The notes: generated by a model not told the origin, from the letters alone. DNA of 64,000 nt from Jiella marina (GCF_024359545.1 NZ_JAKQZG010000017.1:1-64000); one strand, 5' to 3'; positions 43,747 through 54,067 are shown, numbered from the stretch's first letter. Numbers and translations: made by a program.

Positions 43747-45549
43747 TCAGGAGGTCTTCTCTTTTCGTCGGAACAAGCCCCTCAGATTGTCCCAGAGTTC
43801 GATCTTCGCGCCGTTGCGCTTCATGATCACGCTCTGCTGGATGATCGAGAGGAAGTTGTTCCACGTCCAGTAGATCACGAGACCCGCGGGGAAAGACGCC
43901 AGCATGAAGGTGAAGATCACCGGCATCCAGGTGAAGATCATCTGCTGGGTCGGATCCGGCGGCGTCGGGTTGAGCCGCATCTGGATGAACATGGTGATGC
44001 CCATCAGGATCGGCCACACGCCGACCATCAGGATATACGGCATCTCGATCGGGATGAGACCGAAAAGGTTGAAGATGGACGTCGGATCGGGGGCCGCGAG
44101 ATCCTGGATCCAGCCGAAGAAGGGCGCGTGCCGCATCTCGATGGTGACGTACAGCACCTTGTAGAGCGCGAAGAAGACGGGGATCTGGATGAGGATCGGC
44201 CAGCAACCCGCGGCCGGATTGATCTTCTCCTCCTTGTAGATCCGCATCATCTCCTGTTGCTGCTTCTGCTTGTCGTCCTTGAAGCGCTCGCGCAGCTCCA
44301 TGATCTTGGGCTGCACGGTCTTCATGCGCGCCATCGACTTGTAGGACTTGTTGGCGAGCGGGAAGAAGAAGAGCTTGAGGATGACGGTGACGATCAGGAT
44401 CGCCACGCCGAAATTGCCGATGAGCGTATAGATGTAATCGAGCGCATAGAACATCGGCCGGGTGATGAAATAGAACCAGCCCCAGTCGATCAGCTGGCCG
44501 AACTGGCGGATCTCCAGCGCCTCCTCGTAACCCTCGATCCGGTCCACGACCTTCGCGCCGGCGAAGTTGCGGGTGAGCGACGTGACGCTCTCGCCCGGCT
44601 GAACCGTCAGCGCATCGGTGACGAATTCCGTCTGGTAGTGCGGGCGCTGGCCGGTGCGGTAGAGAAAGCGGGATTCGAAGGCGCGGTTGCCTTCCGGGAT
44701 CAGCGTCGTCGCCCAGTACTTGTCGGTGATGCCGAGCCAGCCGCCGGTCGATCGCGGTTGGTCGACACGCTGATCGTCCTCGATCGAGGAATAGGAGACT
44801 TCGTCGAGGCCCTCCTCGCCGAAGACGCCCAAAAGACCTTCGAAGAGAACATAGGCGGCCGCCACTTCCGGTTTGGAATAGCGCACGATCCGGCCATAGG
44901 GCGAAACGCTGACCGCTTCCGAGCCGGTGTTTTCGATCTGGTCTTCGATCGTGAACATGAAATGATCGTCGACGGAAATCGTCCGGCGGATGGTGAGATC
45001 GCCCTGGCTTGCGGTCAGCGTGACGGGCGAATCATGTGTCAGTCGCGCTCCGTCCTCGGCCTGCCACTCGGTCGATGCACCCACGACCGGCCCTTGCCCC
45101 GGGACGAGAATGCCGTTTTCCGAGAAATAGCCGTTCGGAAGCTGCTCGGGCGAGAGCAGGACGATGGTCGGCGAGGATTCGTCGACGGTCTCATGATAGT
45201 TCTTGAGCCGCAGATCATCGAGCCGTGCACCGGTCAGATTGATCGAACCGGACAGTTCGGGCGTATCGATCGGCACGCGATTGCCGTTTGCGATGACCGC
45301 CTCGCGATCTTGGGCGGCCGGCAGCTGCGGGCTGGAGATGACGCTTTCGCGGCCCGAAGGCGCGGCGATGTCGCTCTGGTCGGTGCCAGCCGAGGTCTGC
45401 GGCGTCTGCAGAGAGCCCTGTTCGGCGGCGATGCGCTCGGCTTCCTGCTGCTGCGCTTCCATGCGAGGGCTGACCACGAGGAATTGCCAGCCGACAAGGA
45501 CCGCGATGGAAAGCGCCATGGCGATCAGGAAGTTGCGGTTGTTTTCCAT
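43747..45549 (-). CDS. yidC: Membrane protein insertase YidC
   Basis: A 600-residue inner-membrane insertase acting with or without SecYEG. The N-terminus NFLIAMALSIAVLVGWQFLV is the first helix, followed by a variable linker and the periplasmic beta-sandwich domain. The conserved C-terminal five-helix core contains FGVAILIVTVILKLFFFPLA, KSYKSMARMKTVQPKI, GCWPILIQIPVFFALYKVL and FPAGLVIYWTWNNFLSIIQQ. It starts within the rnpA stop (TGATG overlap) in the standard rpmH-rnpA-yidC order. Confidence 0.97.
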   Translation of the reverse strand: MENNRNFLIAMALSIAVLVGWQFLVVSPRMEAQQQEAERIAAEQGSLQTPQTSAGTDQSDIAAPSGRESVISSPQLPAAQDREAVIANGNRVPIDTPELSGSINLTGARLDDLRLKNYHETVDESSPTIVLLSPEQLPNGYFSENGILVPGQGPVVGASTEWQAEDGARLTHDSPVTLTASQGDLTIRRTISVDDHFMFTIEDQIENTGSEAVSVSPYGRIVRYSKPEVAAAYVLFEGLLGVFGEEGLDEVSYSSIEDDQRVDQPRSTGGWLGITDKYWATTLIPEGNRAFESRFLYRTGQRPHYQTEFVTDALTVQPGESVTSLTRNFAGAKVVDRIEGYEEALEIRQFGQLIDWGWFYFITRPMFYALDYIYTLIGNFGVAILIVTVILKLFFFPLANKSYKSMARMKTVQPKIMELRERFKDDKQKQQQEMMRIYKEEKINPAAGCWPILIQIPVFFALYKVLYVTIEMRHAPFFGWIQDLAAPDPTSIFNLFGLIPIEMPYILMVGVWPILMGITMFIQMRLNPTPPDPTQQMIFTWMPVIFTFMLASFPAGLVIYWTWNNFLSIIQQSVIMKRNGAKIELWDNLRGLFRRKEKTS

Positions 45550-45938
45550 CAGTCAGACCTCGATCGGCGCCGGTTCGGGCGCCGCTGCGTTTCGGCCGTC
45601 TCGCGTCTGGGCTCGGCCATCCTCGCGAAGCGGCGGCGCAATTCCTGCGACAATTCGGCGAAAGGCGCGCCAAGCACCTCCCTGCGCGCCACGATCACAT
45701 AATCGATGCCGGGCAGCATGTCAGCCTCACCAGAGACCCGAATCGCTTCACGCAGGCGGCGGCGAATGCGATTGCGCTCGACGGCATTGCCGACCTTGCG
45801 GGTCACGGTCAGACCGTAACGCGCCGGCGACGTGTCGCCGCGCCGCAACGCTTCGATAAAGAAAAACGGGCCGTTCAGGCGACGGCCCTTTCGCGCGGCG
45901 ACAAATTCCGCGCGCTTCTTGAGCGTGTGAAGAGCCAT
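45549..45938 (-). CDS. rnpA: Ribonuclease P protein component
   Basis: A 129-residue basic protein that assists RNase P RNA in tRNA 5'-end maturation. The family signature VGNAVERNRIRRRLREAIR is complete, with the N-terminal LKKRAEFVAARKGRR. A basic Arg-rich C-terminal tail (~25 residues) is longer than in many species. It lies 31 bases after rpmH and overlaps yidC by one base. Confidence 0.96.
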   Translation of the reverse strand: MALHTLKKRAEFVAARKGRRLNGPFFFIEALRRGDTSPARYGLTVTRKVGNAVERNRIRRRLREAIRVSGEADMLPGIDYVIVARREVLGAPFAELSQELRRRFARMAEPRRETAETQRRPNRRRSRSD

Positions 45939-45969
45939 GGCGGGCGATCCGCTGACCGCCCGGCAACCC

Positions 45970-46104
45970 TTAGGCCGACAGCCGCTTGCGGCCGCGGGCG
46001 CGGCGGGCCGCGATCACCTTGCGGCCGCCCTTGGTGGCCATGCGGGCGCGAAAGCCGTGGCGACGTTTGCGGACGAGCCGCGAAGGCTGATAGGTACGCT
46101 TCAT
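45970..46104 (-). CDS. rpmH: 50S ribosomal protein L34
   Basis: A 44-residue L34 starting [18 protein letters not shown] and ending RKRLSA, at the normal family length and with the typical basic composition. It is the first gene of the rpmH-rnpA-yidC operon and is preceded by a strong promoter at 46222-46251. Confidence 0.98.
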   Translation of the reverse strand: MKRTYQPSRLVRKRRHGFRARMATKGGRKVIAARRARGRKRLSA

Positions 46105-46221
46105 CGTCAATATACCCGCGTTTCCGGACGCGGGCCCTTCAATCTGTGTAATCCGGGAAACCGGCGCGGCCATCCGAGCGCAAACACCCGTCGCGCGGTA
46201 CGCCGCCCGCTCGCTGTCGGG

Positions 46222-46251
46222 CTTATAAGAAGGCAAGGGCAGGAATGTCAA
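46222..46251 (-). promoter_or_regulatory. Sigma-70-type promoter of rpmH
   Basis: On the minus strand, TTGACA (46251-46246) is a perfect -35 and TATAAG (46227-46222) a good -10, 18 bases apart (17 if TTATAA is used). It lies about 118 bases before the rpmH start, suiting a strong housekeeping promoter with a leader. Confidence 0.78.
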
Positions 46252-46396
46252 TCATCCCGGTCACTCAAACTGGGCCGAGACGTGTCGCGCGTACCGCCTT
46301 CCTCGCTTGTGGCGCCGGCCAAGCTTCGTTAACTGTCAAGCGTCGTCGAGAAAATGGCTGAGGCGACGATGATCTTCCGGAACGTCGAGCGAATAC

Positions 46397-49300
46397 ATGC
46401 AGCGTAGAGCCCTGGGCATCGTCCTTTTCTGTCTCGTTCTCCTGGCGGCGATCGTCGCCGGCTATTGGGACATGCTGAACAGCGAACGCCTGCGCATCGC
46501 CGAGCGCAGCGAAAGAAGCGCCAGCGAGAATGCCGGTGCCGTGAGCGACGTCGCAGGAGTCGCGACCGGGGACGCGGAGGGTTCGCCTTCGGACGATGGA
46601 CAGGCCGCTCGCCAGGCACAAAGCCCGGCTGCGGGCCCGGCGGATGGTGACGGCAGCGGTGCGGTCGACGTCGCGGCAACCGATGGACCGAGCGGCGCCA
46701 CCGATTCCGCCGGTGACGAGAGCGAACCGGCAGTGGGTGCCGAACCTTCGGCTGACGCGGCCGCAACGTCTGATGCGGGCACGGGCGATGAGGGTCCAAG
46801 CGAGCAGGAGCCGGGCGCCACGGATGCGCGCGACGAGGCGACCGGTGAGGGCATCGACGGCGATGCGAACGCCCAGGTCGAGGCTCCTTCTGGCAGTGAT
46901 TCCCGGTCATCCGCTGAGCCCGAGCCCTCGGATGTGGCGTCGGGCGATGCCGGCGAAGAGGCGCAGGGGCCGGTCAGCACTGCCGACGATCCCGGCTCGG
47001 CGGGAACCCAGGAAGCGAGCAGTTCGGTTTCGGGCGACGCCTCGCGGGAGAACGCCCGAACGCCGTCTCAGGGTGAGGACGGCGGGAGCCAGTTGATTGC
47101 GGCCGGCACGCCGGATGATGCGGCGGGTTCGGCAAGCGAGCCCTCCGATAAGGGCGACCGGATTGCGAACGCATCATCTGCCGGCGATTCGGCCACGGCA
47201 CCGGGGGACTCCGAGGCCGCGAGACCGCCGCAGGCGGCCTCAGGTGAGGAGGATGATTCCGAAGTGGGGTCAAGCGCCCTGGATGATTCCTTGGCGGCTG
47301 CGGCTCCGGCGCCCGCCGATGATGCGACCGCTCTGCGCGATCCGGAAGCGGAAGACGCTTTGGCGGATGGCGCGACACCTTCAACTCTGGCCGGCGATGA
47401 TGGTGGTGAGGATGCGCGCGCGGGTGGTGGTGTTGCGGCTGCCTCCAATGACCGCTCCGACGCTGCGAATGGGTCGGACGAGTCCGCTTCGGCCGAAGAT
47501 CGCCAGACTTCCGATACTGCTACGGGCGCCGCACCATCCTCGCCGCCTCCGTCTGGTGAGGCGCGGGGCGATGACGAGACATCTGCGACGTCGACCGATT
47601 CCGCAGGGTCGACTGCGCCGGATGGGTCCGAAGGGGGCACCTTGCAGACCGCCTCCTCAGAAGACGCCTCGGACCAATCGGCTCCGGCATCCGCCGACGC
47701 TGAGGACCGGTCCAGTGCGACCGAGACTACCGGCGAGAATGCGATGGCGCTCGTCGAGACCCGTACCGGCGATGCCGCGCCATCTCCCGACGACCGTGTT
47801 GCGGCCGACGAAACGGCGGATCGGTCTACCCGCGGGACAGGAAACGGCGAGCAGCAGGACAGCGCCGCATCTTCGCCCGGCTCCGCGGGCGAAGATGAAG
47901 TGTCCCAGGCAAATGCCGCGACCAAGGAGGGTACGACGGCTGAAAGCTCGAATGGCGAACAGCCAGGGCCCACAGCGGATTCGAGCCCGGTGTCGGATGA
48001 TCCGCTGCAGTCCACCGAAGCGGAGACCGCCGGATCGTCTGAACCGGCGAGCGCGGCCGTTCCCGATTCGCCCGGATCTGCGACGACGCCGACTCCAGGC
48101 CCTTCAAGTCCATCCGACGCCACGACCGACCGCGATACCGCGGTGCAGGCGGCGAATGACGATGGGGCGCCGGGAGACGCGGATGCCGTTGCCGACGCAG
48201 GCGAAGCGGAAGCAGGCTCCGAGCCCGGCGCCACGGATACCGCCATGGTCGAGCCCACAGGGGGCCGAACCTCCGGACCCGGCAGGCAGGAGCCCGCCAC
48301 GGATGCCGTCGAGGCACAGACTCCCGCCGGGGCGGCCGAGACCGCGCCGGCGCCGGCTACGGATGTCCTTGCAGCTGGTCCGGACGGTGGCGTTGAGAAG
48401 GAGGACGTCGGCACCGTCGATGACACTCCCGAGGCCGCGAGCCAACAAACCGCGGACACGATCCCGGCCCCCGGCCGGGCCCCGTCGGATGCGGGCGAAG
48501 GAGTCTCGGCCGAAACAACGGCGCCGGTTCCCGCACCGACACTCGACGAAGCCGAGCGCCAGGCCGCGTCTCGGGCATCGAACGGCCCGGAAGACGATGC
48601 CACGTCCGGCAGCAGCGATCAGATCTCGAGCGCTGACAATTCCAGCACGGCGACCGAGCCGAACCCGGCGGATGCCGCAGCATCCGATGGCGAGGCGAGC
48701 GCGACAGGACCGCTGGCGGCCCTGGACGCGGAGGAGGGCGCCGCGACGCCCTCCGACCAGCCGGACTCCTCGGCCCTAACGGCGCCTCCGGCCTCGCTTC
48801 CATCGGACGAGGCGGATGCTGCGGACTCCGCATCTGACGAAGAGGGGGCTGCCGATGCGCCGGATGCTGCGGCCGGTCGCGACCAGGATTCCGGCGGTTC
48901 TTCTCCCGAGCCGTCCTCGAGCGCTGACAACGCCGCGGACGCTGCGGCTGGCAATGGCGCGGCAGAGACCCCGTCGATCGCATCTCCGACGGACACGGCC
49001 TCTGAGGACCGTTCGGCGCCGTCCGATGCCTTGCCGTCTGATCCGGATAGCGCCGTAGCGCGGACGGACCCGGCGCCCTCGCTTCCCACGCTTGCTCCGC
49101 CTGAGGGAGATGATGTCGCTGGTATCGACACCGAAGACGCAACGCGTCCCTCGTCGCCCGGCCGCGAGGCGAGCGATGCGCAGGACAAAGACGAACCACG
49201 CTTCGATCTTCTGCGGGTCGAGCCGGACGGGTCTGCGGTGATTGCCGGGCGTTCGCAGCCGGGCAGCACCGTGACGCTGCGCGACGGAGACAAGACGCTT

Positions 49301-51121
49301 GCCACCGAAAAGGCGACGCGGGGCGGTGATTTCGTCATCGTTCTCGACGAACCGCTGGCGGCTGGCGACCATTCGATCCGGATCCATTCGGAGACGCCGG
49401 ACGGTGACGAAAAGGTTTCCGGCGAAACGGCCGTTGTCAGCGTGCCGCAGGACGGAAATGCAGACGAACTCCTGGCCATGGTCGAGCGGCCCGGCGAGGC
49501 CTCGCGGCTGATCGAAGTGCCGCGGGCGTTGTCGTCGGGATCGGATGCGGCAGAGAACGCCGCCGCCTCGGATGAGGCTGGTTCTGACGGGTCGGCGGCT
49601 CCTGCGCCCCCCATGACGGAAACACCTGCATCTTCAAGCACGTCGAGCGACGAGGCTCCATTGGCTTCTACGAACGACGACGAGACGCCGCAATCCGATG
49701 GCGCCGCGAGCGATCAGACCATGGCCGCTTTGCCGGGCGACGGCGCCGCGCCGGATGAAGCCGCGGGGCCGGAGGAGGACGCAACGTCGAACCGCGGAAC
49801 GCGGCTTGGAAGCCCGCTGCGCGTCGAGGCGGTCGAGATCGACGGCGACCGGATGTTCATCGCCGGTTCGGCCGAGCCCGGCACGGCGTTCCGCGTTTAT
49901 GTGGACAACGAGCCCTTTGCCGGCGGCCGGGCCGACGCCAATGGCCGCTTCGTCATCTCCTCCGCGCAGGATCTCGGTGTCGGCGACCACACGATCCGCG
50001 TCGACCGGCTGGCGCCCGACGGCGACGTCGTCGCACGGGTCGAGGTGCCGTTCTATCGTCCGGAAGGGTCGCAATTGGCCGCCGTCGCCGACGACAGCTC
50101 GGGTCAGGCCGGTGCCGCGCCGGGTCAGGGGGACGGCTCCCACGTCGATGGCGGAAACGCGCGCAAGAGTCGGCGTGTGTCGCGGCAGGCAGAGGAGCCG
50201 GACGTGCCGGCGTCGTCGGTGACTTCAAATGACGCCGTGGCCGAGGACGGACCGGCGATCGCCGAAGCCCCGGCGGGTGATCCGAGCCCCTCGGGCCCGG
50301 GCGAAACGATGCCGGCCGCGTCATCGGGCCCCGAGGCGGGAGACGGTGTGGAGGCGGCGCGGCCGCAACCCGGTGGAGAGTCCGGCGAAGGCTCCGCGCC
50401 GACGACGGATGCGGCCGCGACCGGCAAGCCGGCGGGGTCGCCGGACGTCGCCAATGCGGATGGCCCGGATTCGGCAGGGACGACGGAAACGGCCGAGACA
50501 ACGGCTTCGCCCGATTCCGCCGCGGCGGACGCCGGCCCCGCTGACGCGGCCGACCAGCCGTCCGCTGCCGTCGAGGAACCGCGCACGGCCGATCGGGATC
50601 AGGATGCACGGGACGGACTGTCGCCTTCCGGGGATTTCGAAGCCCTGCCAGCTCAGGGCATTGAGCCGGACGTGGGCAGGTTCGGCGACGACCCTGTCGC
50701 GGGCCGCAATCGAGAGCCGGACAGGGTCGCTGTCGCCGAGCCGTCGCAGGTCCAGGACGAGAGCGTCCCGGCAGCTTCCGCCGCCATGGACGAGGCCTCG
50801 GAGCCGGGCCCGGCCGATGCGCCGGCGCTTCAGCTTGGCGAGACCGCGGCCTCGGACAAGTCGAGCCGGGTTCCGACACGCCGCCAGGCGGCCTTGTCGA
50901 CGGCAAACCGCAGCCGGGTGATCATCCGCAAGGGCGACACGCTGTGGCGGATTTCGCGGGACGCCTATGGCGCCGGCCGGCGCTACACGGTGATCTATCT
51001 GGCCAATGGCGACCAGATCCGCGATCCGAACCTGATCTATCCCGGGCAGGTCTTCCAGATGCCCGAGGGGGACGACGAGGAATCCTCCGGCGAAGCCGGG
51101 AGCGGCCGTTCGGACGGATAG
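46397..51121 (+). CDS. Giant LysM envelope protein with long acidic disordered region
   Basis: A 1574-residue protein. Residues ~4-24 (RALGIVLFCLVLLAAIVAGY) form a single N-terminal membrane anchor. From ~40 to ~930 the chain is Asp/Ser/Ala/Glu/Thr-rich low complexity with no fold visible. Two similar Ig-like (Big-type) modules follow at ~935-1020 (DGSAVIAGRSQPGSTVTL) and ~1138-1225 (GDRMFIAGSAEPGTAFRV), then another disordered stretch, and a C-terminal LysM domain at ~1507-1557 (IIRKGDTLWRISRDAYG ... NLIYPGQVFQMP) that binds peptidoglycan. Rhizobiales have shorter proteins of this architecture; the expanded linker here could span the periplasm. Other frames are also open through the repeat-rich part, but only this one carries domains. 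Confidence 0.88.
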   Translation: MQRRALGIVLFCLVLLAAIVAGYWDMLNSERLRIAERSERSASENAGAVSDVAGVATGDAEGSPSDDGQAARQAQSPAAGPADGDGSGAVDVAATDGPSGATDSAGDESEPAVGAEPSADAAATSDAGTGDEGPSEQEPGATDARDEATGEGIDGDANAQVEAPSGSDSRSSAEPEPSDVASGDAGEEAQGPVSTADDPGSAGTQEASSSVSGDASRENARTPSQGEDGGSQLIAAGTPDDAAGSASEPSDKGDRIANASSAGDSATAPGDSEAARPPQAASGEEDDSEVGSSALDDSLAAAAPAPADDATALRDPEAEDALADGATPSTLAGDDGGEDARAGGGVAAASNDRSDAANGSDESASAEDRQTSDTATGAAPSSPPPSGEARGDDETSATSTDSAGSTAPDGSEGGTLQTASSEDASDQSAPASADAEDRSSATETTGENAMALVETRTGDAAPSPDDRVAADETADRSTRGTGNGEQQDSAASSPGSAGEDEVSQANAATKEGTTAESSNGEQPGPTADSSPVSDDPLQSTEAETAGSSEPASAAVPDSPGSATTPTPGPSSPSDATTDRDTAVQAANDDGAPGDADAVADAGEAEAGSEPGATDTAMVEPTGGRTSGPGRQEPATDAVEAQTPAGAAETAPAPATDVLAAGPDGGVEKEDVGTVDDTPEAASQQTADTIPAPGRAPSDAGEGVSAETTAPVPAPTLDEAERQAASRASNGPEDDATSGSSDQISSADNSSTATEPNPADAAASDGEASATGPLAALDAEEGAATPSDQPDSSALTAPPASLPSDEADAADSASDEEGAADAPDAAAGRDQDSGGSSPEPSSSADNAADAAAGNGAAETPSIASPTDTASEDRSAPSDALPSDPDSAVARTDPAPSLPTLAPPEGDDVAGIDTEDATRPSSPGREASDAQDKDEPRFDLLRVEPDGSAVIAGRSQPGSTVTLRDGDKTLATEKATRGGDFVIVLDEPLAAGDHSIRIHSETPDGDEKVSGETAVVSVPQDGNADELLAMVERPGEASRLIEVPRALSSGSDAAENAAASDEAGSDGSAAPAPPMTETPASSSTSSDEAPLASTNDDETPQSDGAASDQTMAALPGDGAAPDEAAGPEEDATSNRGTRLGSPLRVEAVEIDGDRMFIAGSAEPGTAFRVYVDNEPFAGGRADANGRFVISSAQDLGVGDHTIRVDRLAPDGDVVARVEVPFYRPEGSQLAAVADDSSGQAGAAPGQGDGSHVDGGNARKSRRVSRQAEEPDVPASSVTSNDAVAEDGPAIAEAPAGDPSPSGPGETMPAASSGPEAGDGVEAARPQPGGESGEGSAPTTDAAATGKPAGSPDVANADGPDSAGTTETAETTASPDSAAADAGPADAADQPSAAVEEPRTADRDQDARDGLSPSGDFEALPAQGIEPDVGRFGDDPVAGRNREPDRVAVAEPSQVQDESVPAASAAMDEASEPGPADAPALQLGETAASDKSSRVPTRRQAALSTANRSRVIIRKGDTLWRISRDAYGAGRRYTVIYLANGDQIRDPNLIYPGQVFQMPEGDDEESSGEAGSGRSDG

Positions 51122-51299
51122 TCCCGGCGCCAGGACACCTGCTGCCGCCTTCCAGGGGCGGCGGCGAAAGCCCGGCCTGCGCTCTCATGTCGGAGCGCTT
51201 ACCGGTCGACCTTTGCCTTGCGCGGCATTAGATCGGTTCCAAAGAACGGTCCAGACGGGATAACGGCGCGGCCGCCTGCCGGCCGCGAAGGGGAAACTT

Positions 51300-53192
51300 T
51301 TGGCTGACAATCGCGATGATCGCGTTTCCGGCGACAGCGGCAAGACCCTGTCGACCCTCCTCAATCTCTGGCCCTACATGTGGCCGGCCGAGCGGCCGGA
51401 CCTCAAGATGCGCGTCATCTACGCCTCCATCTTCCTGGTCCTCGCCAAGCTCCTGACTGTCGGCGTTCCGTATTTCTACAAATGGGCGACCGATGCCCTC
51501 GACAATGCGGGCGAGACCCCCGGCTGGCTCCCCCTCGCTCTGACAGGCGCGATCACCCTCGTCGTCTCCTACAATGTCGCTCGCGTCGTCTCGGTCGGGC
51601 TCAACCAGCTCCGCGATGCGCTCTTTGCCCGCGTCGGTCAGCACGCGGTGCGCCGGCTCGCCTACCGCACCTTCGTCCACATGCACCGCCTGTCGCTCCG
51701 GTTCCATCTGGAGCGGCGCACCGGCGGGCTGTCGCGGATCATCGAGCGCGGGACCAAGGGGATCGAGGCGATCGTCCGCTTCACCATCCTCAACACGCTG
51801 CCGACGATCCTGGAGTTCATCCTCGTCGCTGCGATCTTCGCCTTCGCTTACGGTTTTCTCTATGTCGCGGTGATCGCGGTGACCATCTGGCTCTATGGCT
51901 GGTTCACCATCAAGGCGAGCGACTGGCGGATCGGCATCCGCCGCGACATGAATGATTCCGACACCGACGCCAATACCAAGGCGATCGACTCACTCCTGAA
52001 CTTCGAGACCGTCAAATATTTCGGCAACGAGGCGATGGAGGCCGAGCGCTTCGACCGGTCCATGGCGCGCTACGAGGTGTCGGCCACGCGCATCTGGACT
52101 TCGCTCGGCTGGCTGAACTTCGGCCAGGGCGTGATCTTCGGCACCGGCATGGCGATCGTCATGGTGATGTCGGCGATGGCGGTTCGCGCCGGCACCCAGA
52201 CGCTGGGCGATTTCGTCTTCGTCAACGCCATGCTGATGCAGCTGTCGATCCCGCTCAATTTCATCGGTTTCGTCTATCGCGAAATCCGTCAGGGGCTGAC
52301 GGATATCGAGGAGATGTTCCGGCTTCTCGGCATCCGGGAAGAGGTGGTCGACCGGCCCGATGCCGAGCCGCTGGCGGTGTCAGAGGGCGCGATCCGCTTC
52401 GAGAACGTGAAGTTCGGCTATGATCCGGCCCGCCCGATCCTGAAAGGCGTTTCCTTCGAGGTCCCGCCGGGCAAATCCGTCGCGATCGTCGGACCCTCGG
52501 GCGCGGGCAAGTCGACGATCTCCCGGCTTCTGTTCCGCTTCTACGATGTCGGCTCGGGGCGCATCACCATCGACGGGCAGGACATCGCCCAGGTGACCCA
52601 GGAAAGCGTGCGCGCGGCGATCGGGATCGTGCCGCAGGATACGGTGCTCTTCAACGATACCATCGCCTACAACATTCGTTATGGCCGCGTGGACGCCAGC
52701 GATCAGGAGGTCGAGCGCGCGGCGGAACTCGCCCAGATCGCCGGCTTCATCCGCGACCTGCCGGAAGGCTTCGCCTCGATGGTGGGCGAGCGGGGTCTCA
52801 AGCTCTCCGGCGGCGAGAAGCAGCGCGTGGCGATCGCCCGCACGATCCTCAAGGCGCCGCCGATCCTCGTCCTCGACGAGGCGACGTCGGCGCTCGACAC
52901 CCATACCGAGCAGGAAATCCAGTCGGCCCTCGACCTGGTCTCGAAGAACCGCACGACCCTCACCATCGCGCACCGGCTTTCGACCATCATCGATTCCGAC
53001 GAGATCCTGGTGCTCAAGGCCGGCGAGATCGTCGAACGCGGTTCGCACCGCGAACTCCTTGCGAATGCCGGCCTCTATGCCGAAATGTGGGCGATGCAGC
53101 GCGAGGCGACCGAGGCCGAAGAAGCGCTGCGCAAGGCGCGGGAATCCGACGAGTTCGGCGTGATCGAGCGGCGGCGCACGGATCCGGTGTGA
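51300..53192 (+). CDS. Atm1/HMT1-type ABC exporter
   Basis: A 630-residue half-transporter with a membrane domain of six helices (~20-310) fused to an ATPase. Walker A GPSGAGKST is near 400, the Q-loop region GIVPQDTVLFNDTI follows, with signature LSGGEKQRV (~503) and Walker B ILVLDEATSALD. The membrane-domain block RTGGLSRIIERGTKGIE, plus DSLLNFETVKYFGNE, is diagnostic of Atm1-like exporters, which move glutathione conjugates or protect against heavy metals. The start is TTG at 51300 with AAGGGGA upstream. It follows the giant LysM gene. Confidence 0.92.
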   Translation: MADNRDDRVSGDSGKTLSTLLNLWPYMWPAERPDLKMRVIYASIFLVLAKLLTVGVPYFYKWATDALDNAGETPGWLPLALTGAITLVVSYNVARVVSVGLNQLRDALFARVGQHAVRRLAYRTFVHMHRLSLRFHLERRTGGLSRIIERGTKGIEAIVRFTILNTLPTILEFILVAAIFAFAYGFLYVAVIAVTIWLYGWFTIKASDWRIGIRRDMNDSDTDANTKAIDSLLNFETVKYFGNEAMEAERFDRSMARYEVSATRIWTSLGWLNFGQGVIFGTGMAIVMVMSAMAVRAGTQTLGDFVFVNAMLMQLSIPLNFIGFVYREIRQGLTDIEEMFRLLGIREEVVDRPDAEPLAVSEGAIRFENVKFGYDPARPILKGVSFEVPPGKSVAIVGPSGAGKSTISRLLFRFYDVGSGRITIDGQDIAQVTQESVRAAIGIVPQDTVLFNDTIAYNIRYGRVDASDQEVERAAELAQIAGFIRDLPEGFASMVGERGLKLSGGEKQRVAIARTILKAPPILVLDEATSALDTHTEQEIQSALDLVSKNRTTLTIAHRLSTIIDSDEILVLKAGEIVERGSHRELLANAGLYAEMWAMQREATEAEEALRKARESDEFGVIERRRTDPV

Positions 53193-53359
53193 GCCGGCGG
53201 TCTCGCTGCGCGAGTCACGCGGCGGAACGGGCTCGCACATGGCCGCGTTGCGTTTCTGCGCGGCAAAGGCGGCACTCGTTTGCCACCTCGGACACTTGAA
53301 GATAGACAATTCCGCCCCTGCCGCCGGAGACAGAAGGGCCGCCGAAACCAGAAGGACAC

Positions 53360-54067
53360 TTGAACGCCGTGCATATCATCGCATCCATCCGCAATGTCCT
53401 CGTCCCGGTTCATCGGGCCGGCTATCCCTTCATCGCGGCCTTCTTCGGTGCTTCGATCGTCCTCGGCTTTCTGTGGCAGCCGCTGTTCTGGCTGGGCCTG
53501 ATCCTCACCCTCTGGTGCGCCTATTTCTTCCGCGATCCCGAGCGCGTGACCCCGGTCGCCGACCATCTGGTGATCAGCCCGGCCGATGGCCGTGTCTCGC
53601 TGGTGGGGCATGTGACACCGCCGGTGGAACTCGGGCTCGGCAACGAGCCGGTCCTGCGCGTCTCGGTTTTCATGACGGTGTTCGATTGCCATGTGAACCG
53701 CGCGCCGATGCGCGGGCGCATCGCCCGCATCATCTACCGTGAGGGCCAGTTCAAGAACGCCGAGCTCGACAAGGCGAGCGAGGTGAACGAGCGCAATTCG
53801 GTGGTCATCGAGACCCCGAAGGGCGAGATCGGCGTCGTTCAGATCGCCGGCCTGATTGCGCGGCGCATCATCTGCTGGTCGCAGCAGGAGGACCGGATCG
53901 AGGCGGGCGAGCGCTTCGGCCTCATCCGTTTCGGCTCTCGGCTCGATATCTATCTGCCGGGCGATGTTCGGGCCCGGGTTGCCGAGGGCCAGAGCGCCTA
54001 TGCCGGAGAAACCGTGATCGCCGAATATGGCGAGAATCTCAAATCCTGGCCGGCGAGGCGCGACTGA
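53360..54067 (+). CDS. psd: Phosphatidylserine decarboxylase (short form)
   Basis: A 235-residue membrane-associated enzyme making phosphatidylethanolamine from phosphatidylserine. The short alphaproteobacterial form self-cleaves at the Gly-Ser in [11 protein letters not shown] to create its pyruvoyl cofactor. Conserved text includes [23 protein letters not shown] and [17 protein letters not shown]. The start is TTG at 53360 with AGAAGGAC upstream. It overlaps pssA by one base (TGATG). Confidence 0.95.
   Translation: MNAVHIIASIRNVLVPVHRAGYPFIAAFFGASIVLGFLWQPLFWLGLILTLWCAYFFRDPERVTPVADHLVISPADGRVSLVGHVTPPVELGLGNEPVLRVSVFMTVFDCHVNRAPMRGRIARIIYREGQFKNAELDKASEVNERNSVVIETPKGEIGVVQIAGLIARRIICWSQQEDRIEAGERFGLIRFGSRLDIYLPGDVRARVAEGQSAYAGETVIAEYGENLKSWPARRD

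Noticed and set aside
44128-45702. 524-codon plus-strand frame
   Set aside because: Antisense to yidC and rnpA, whose conserved motifs are unmistakable.
47068-48779. Long open frames in other phases within the giant LysM gene
   Set aside because: The Ala/Ser/Asp-rich, high-GC repeat composition keeps several frames open; only the chosen frame has a membrane anchor, Ig-like modules and LysM.
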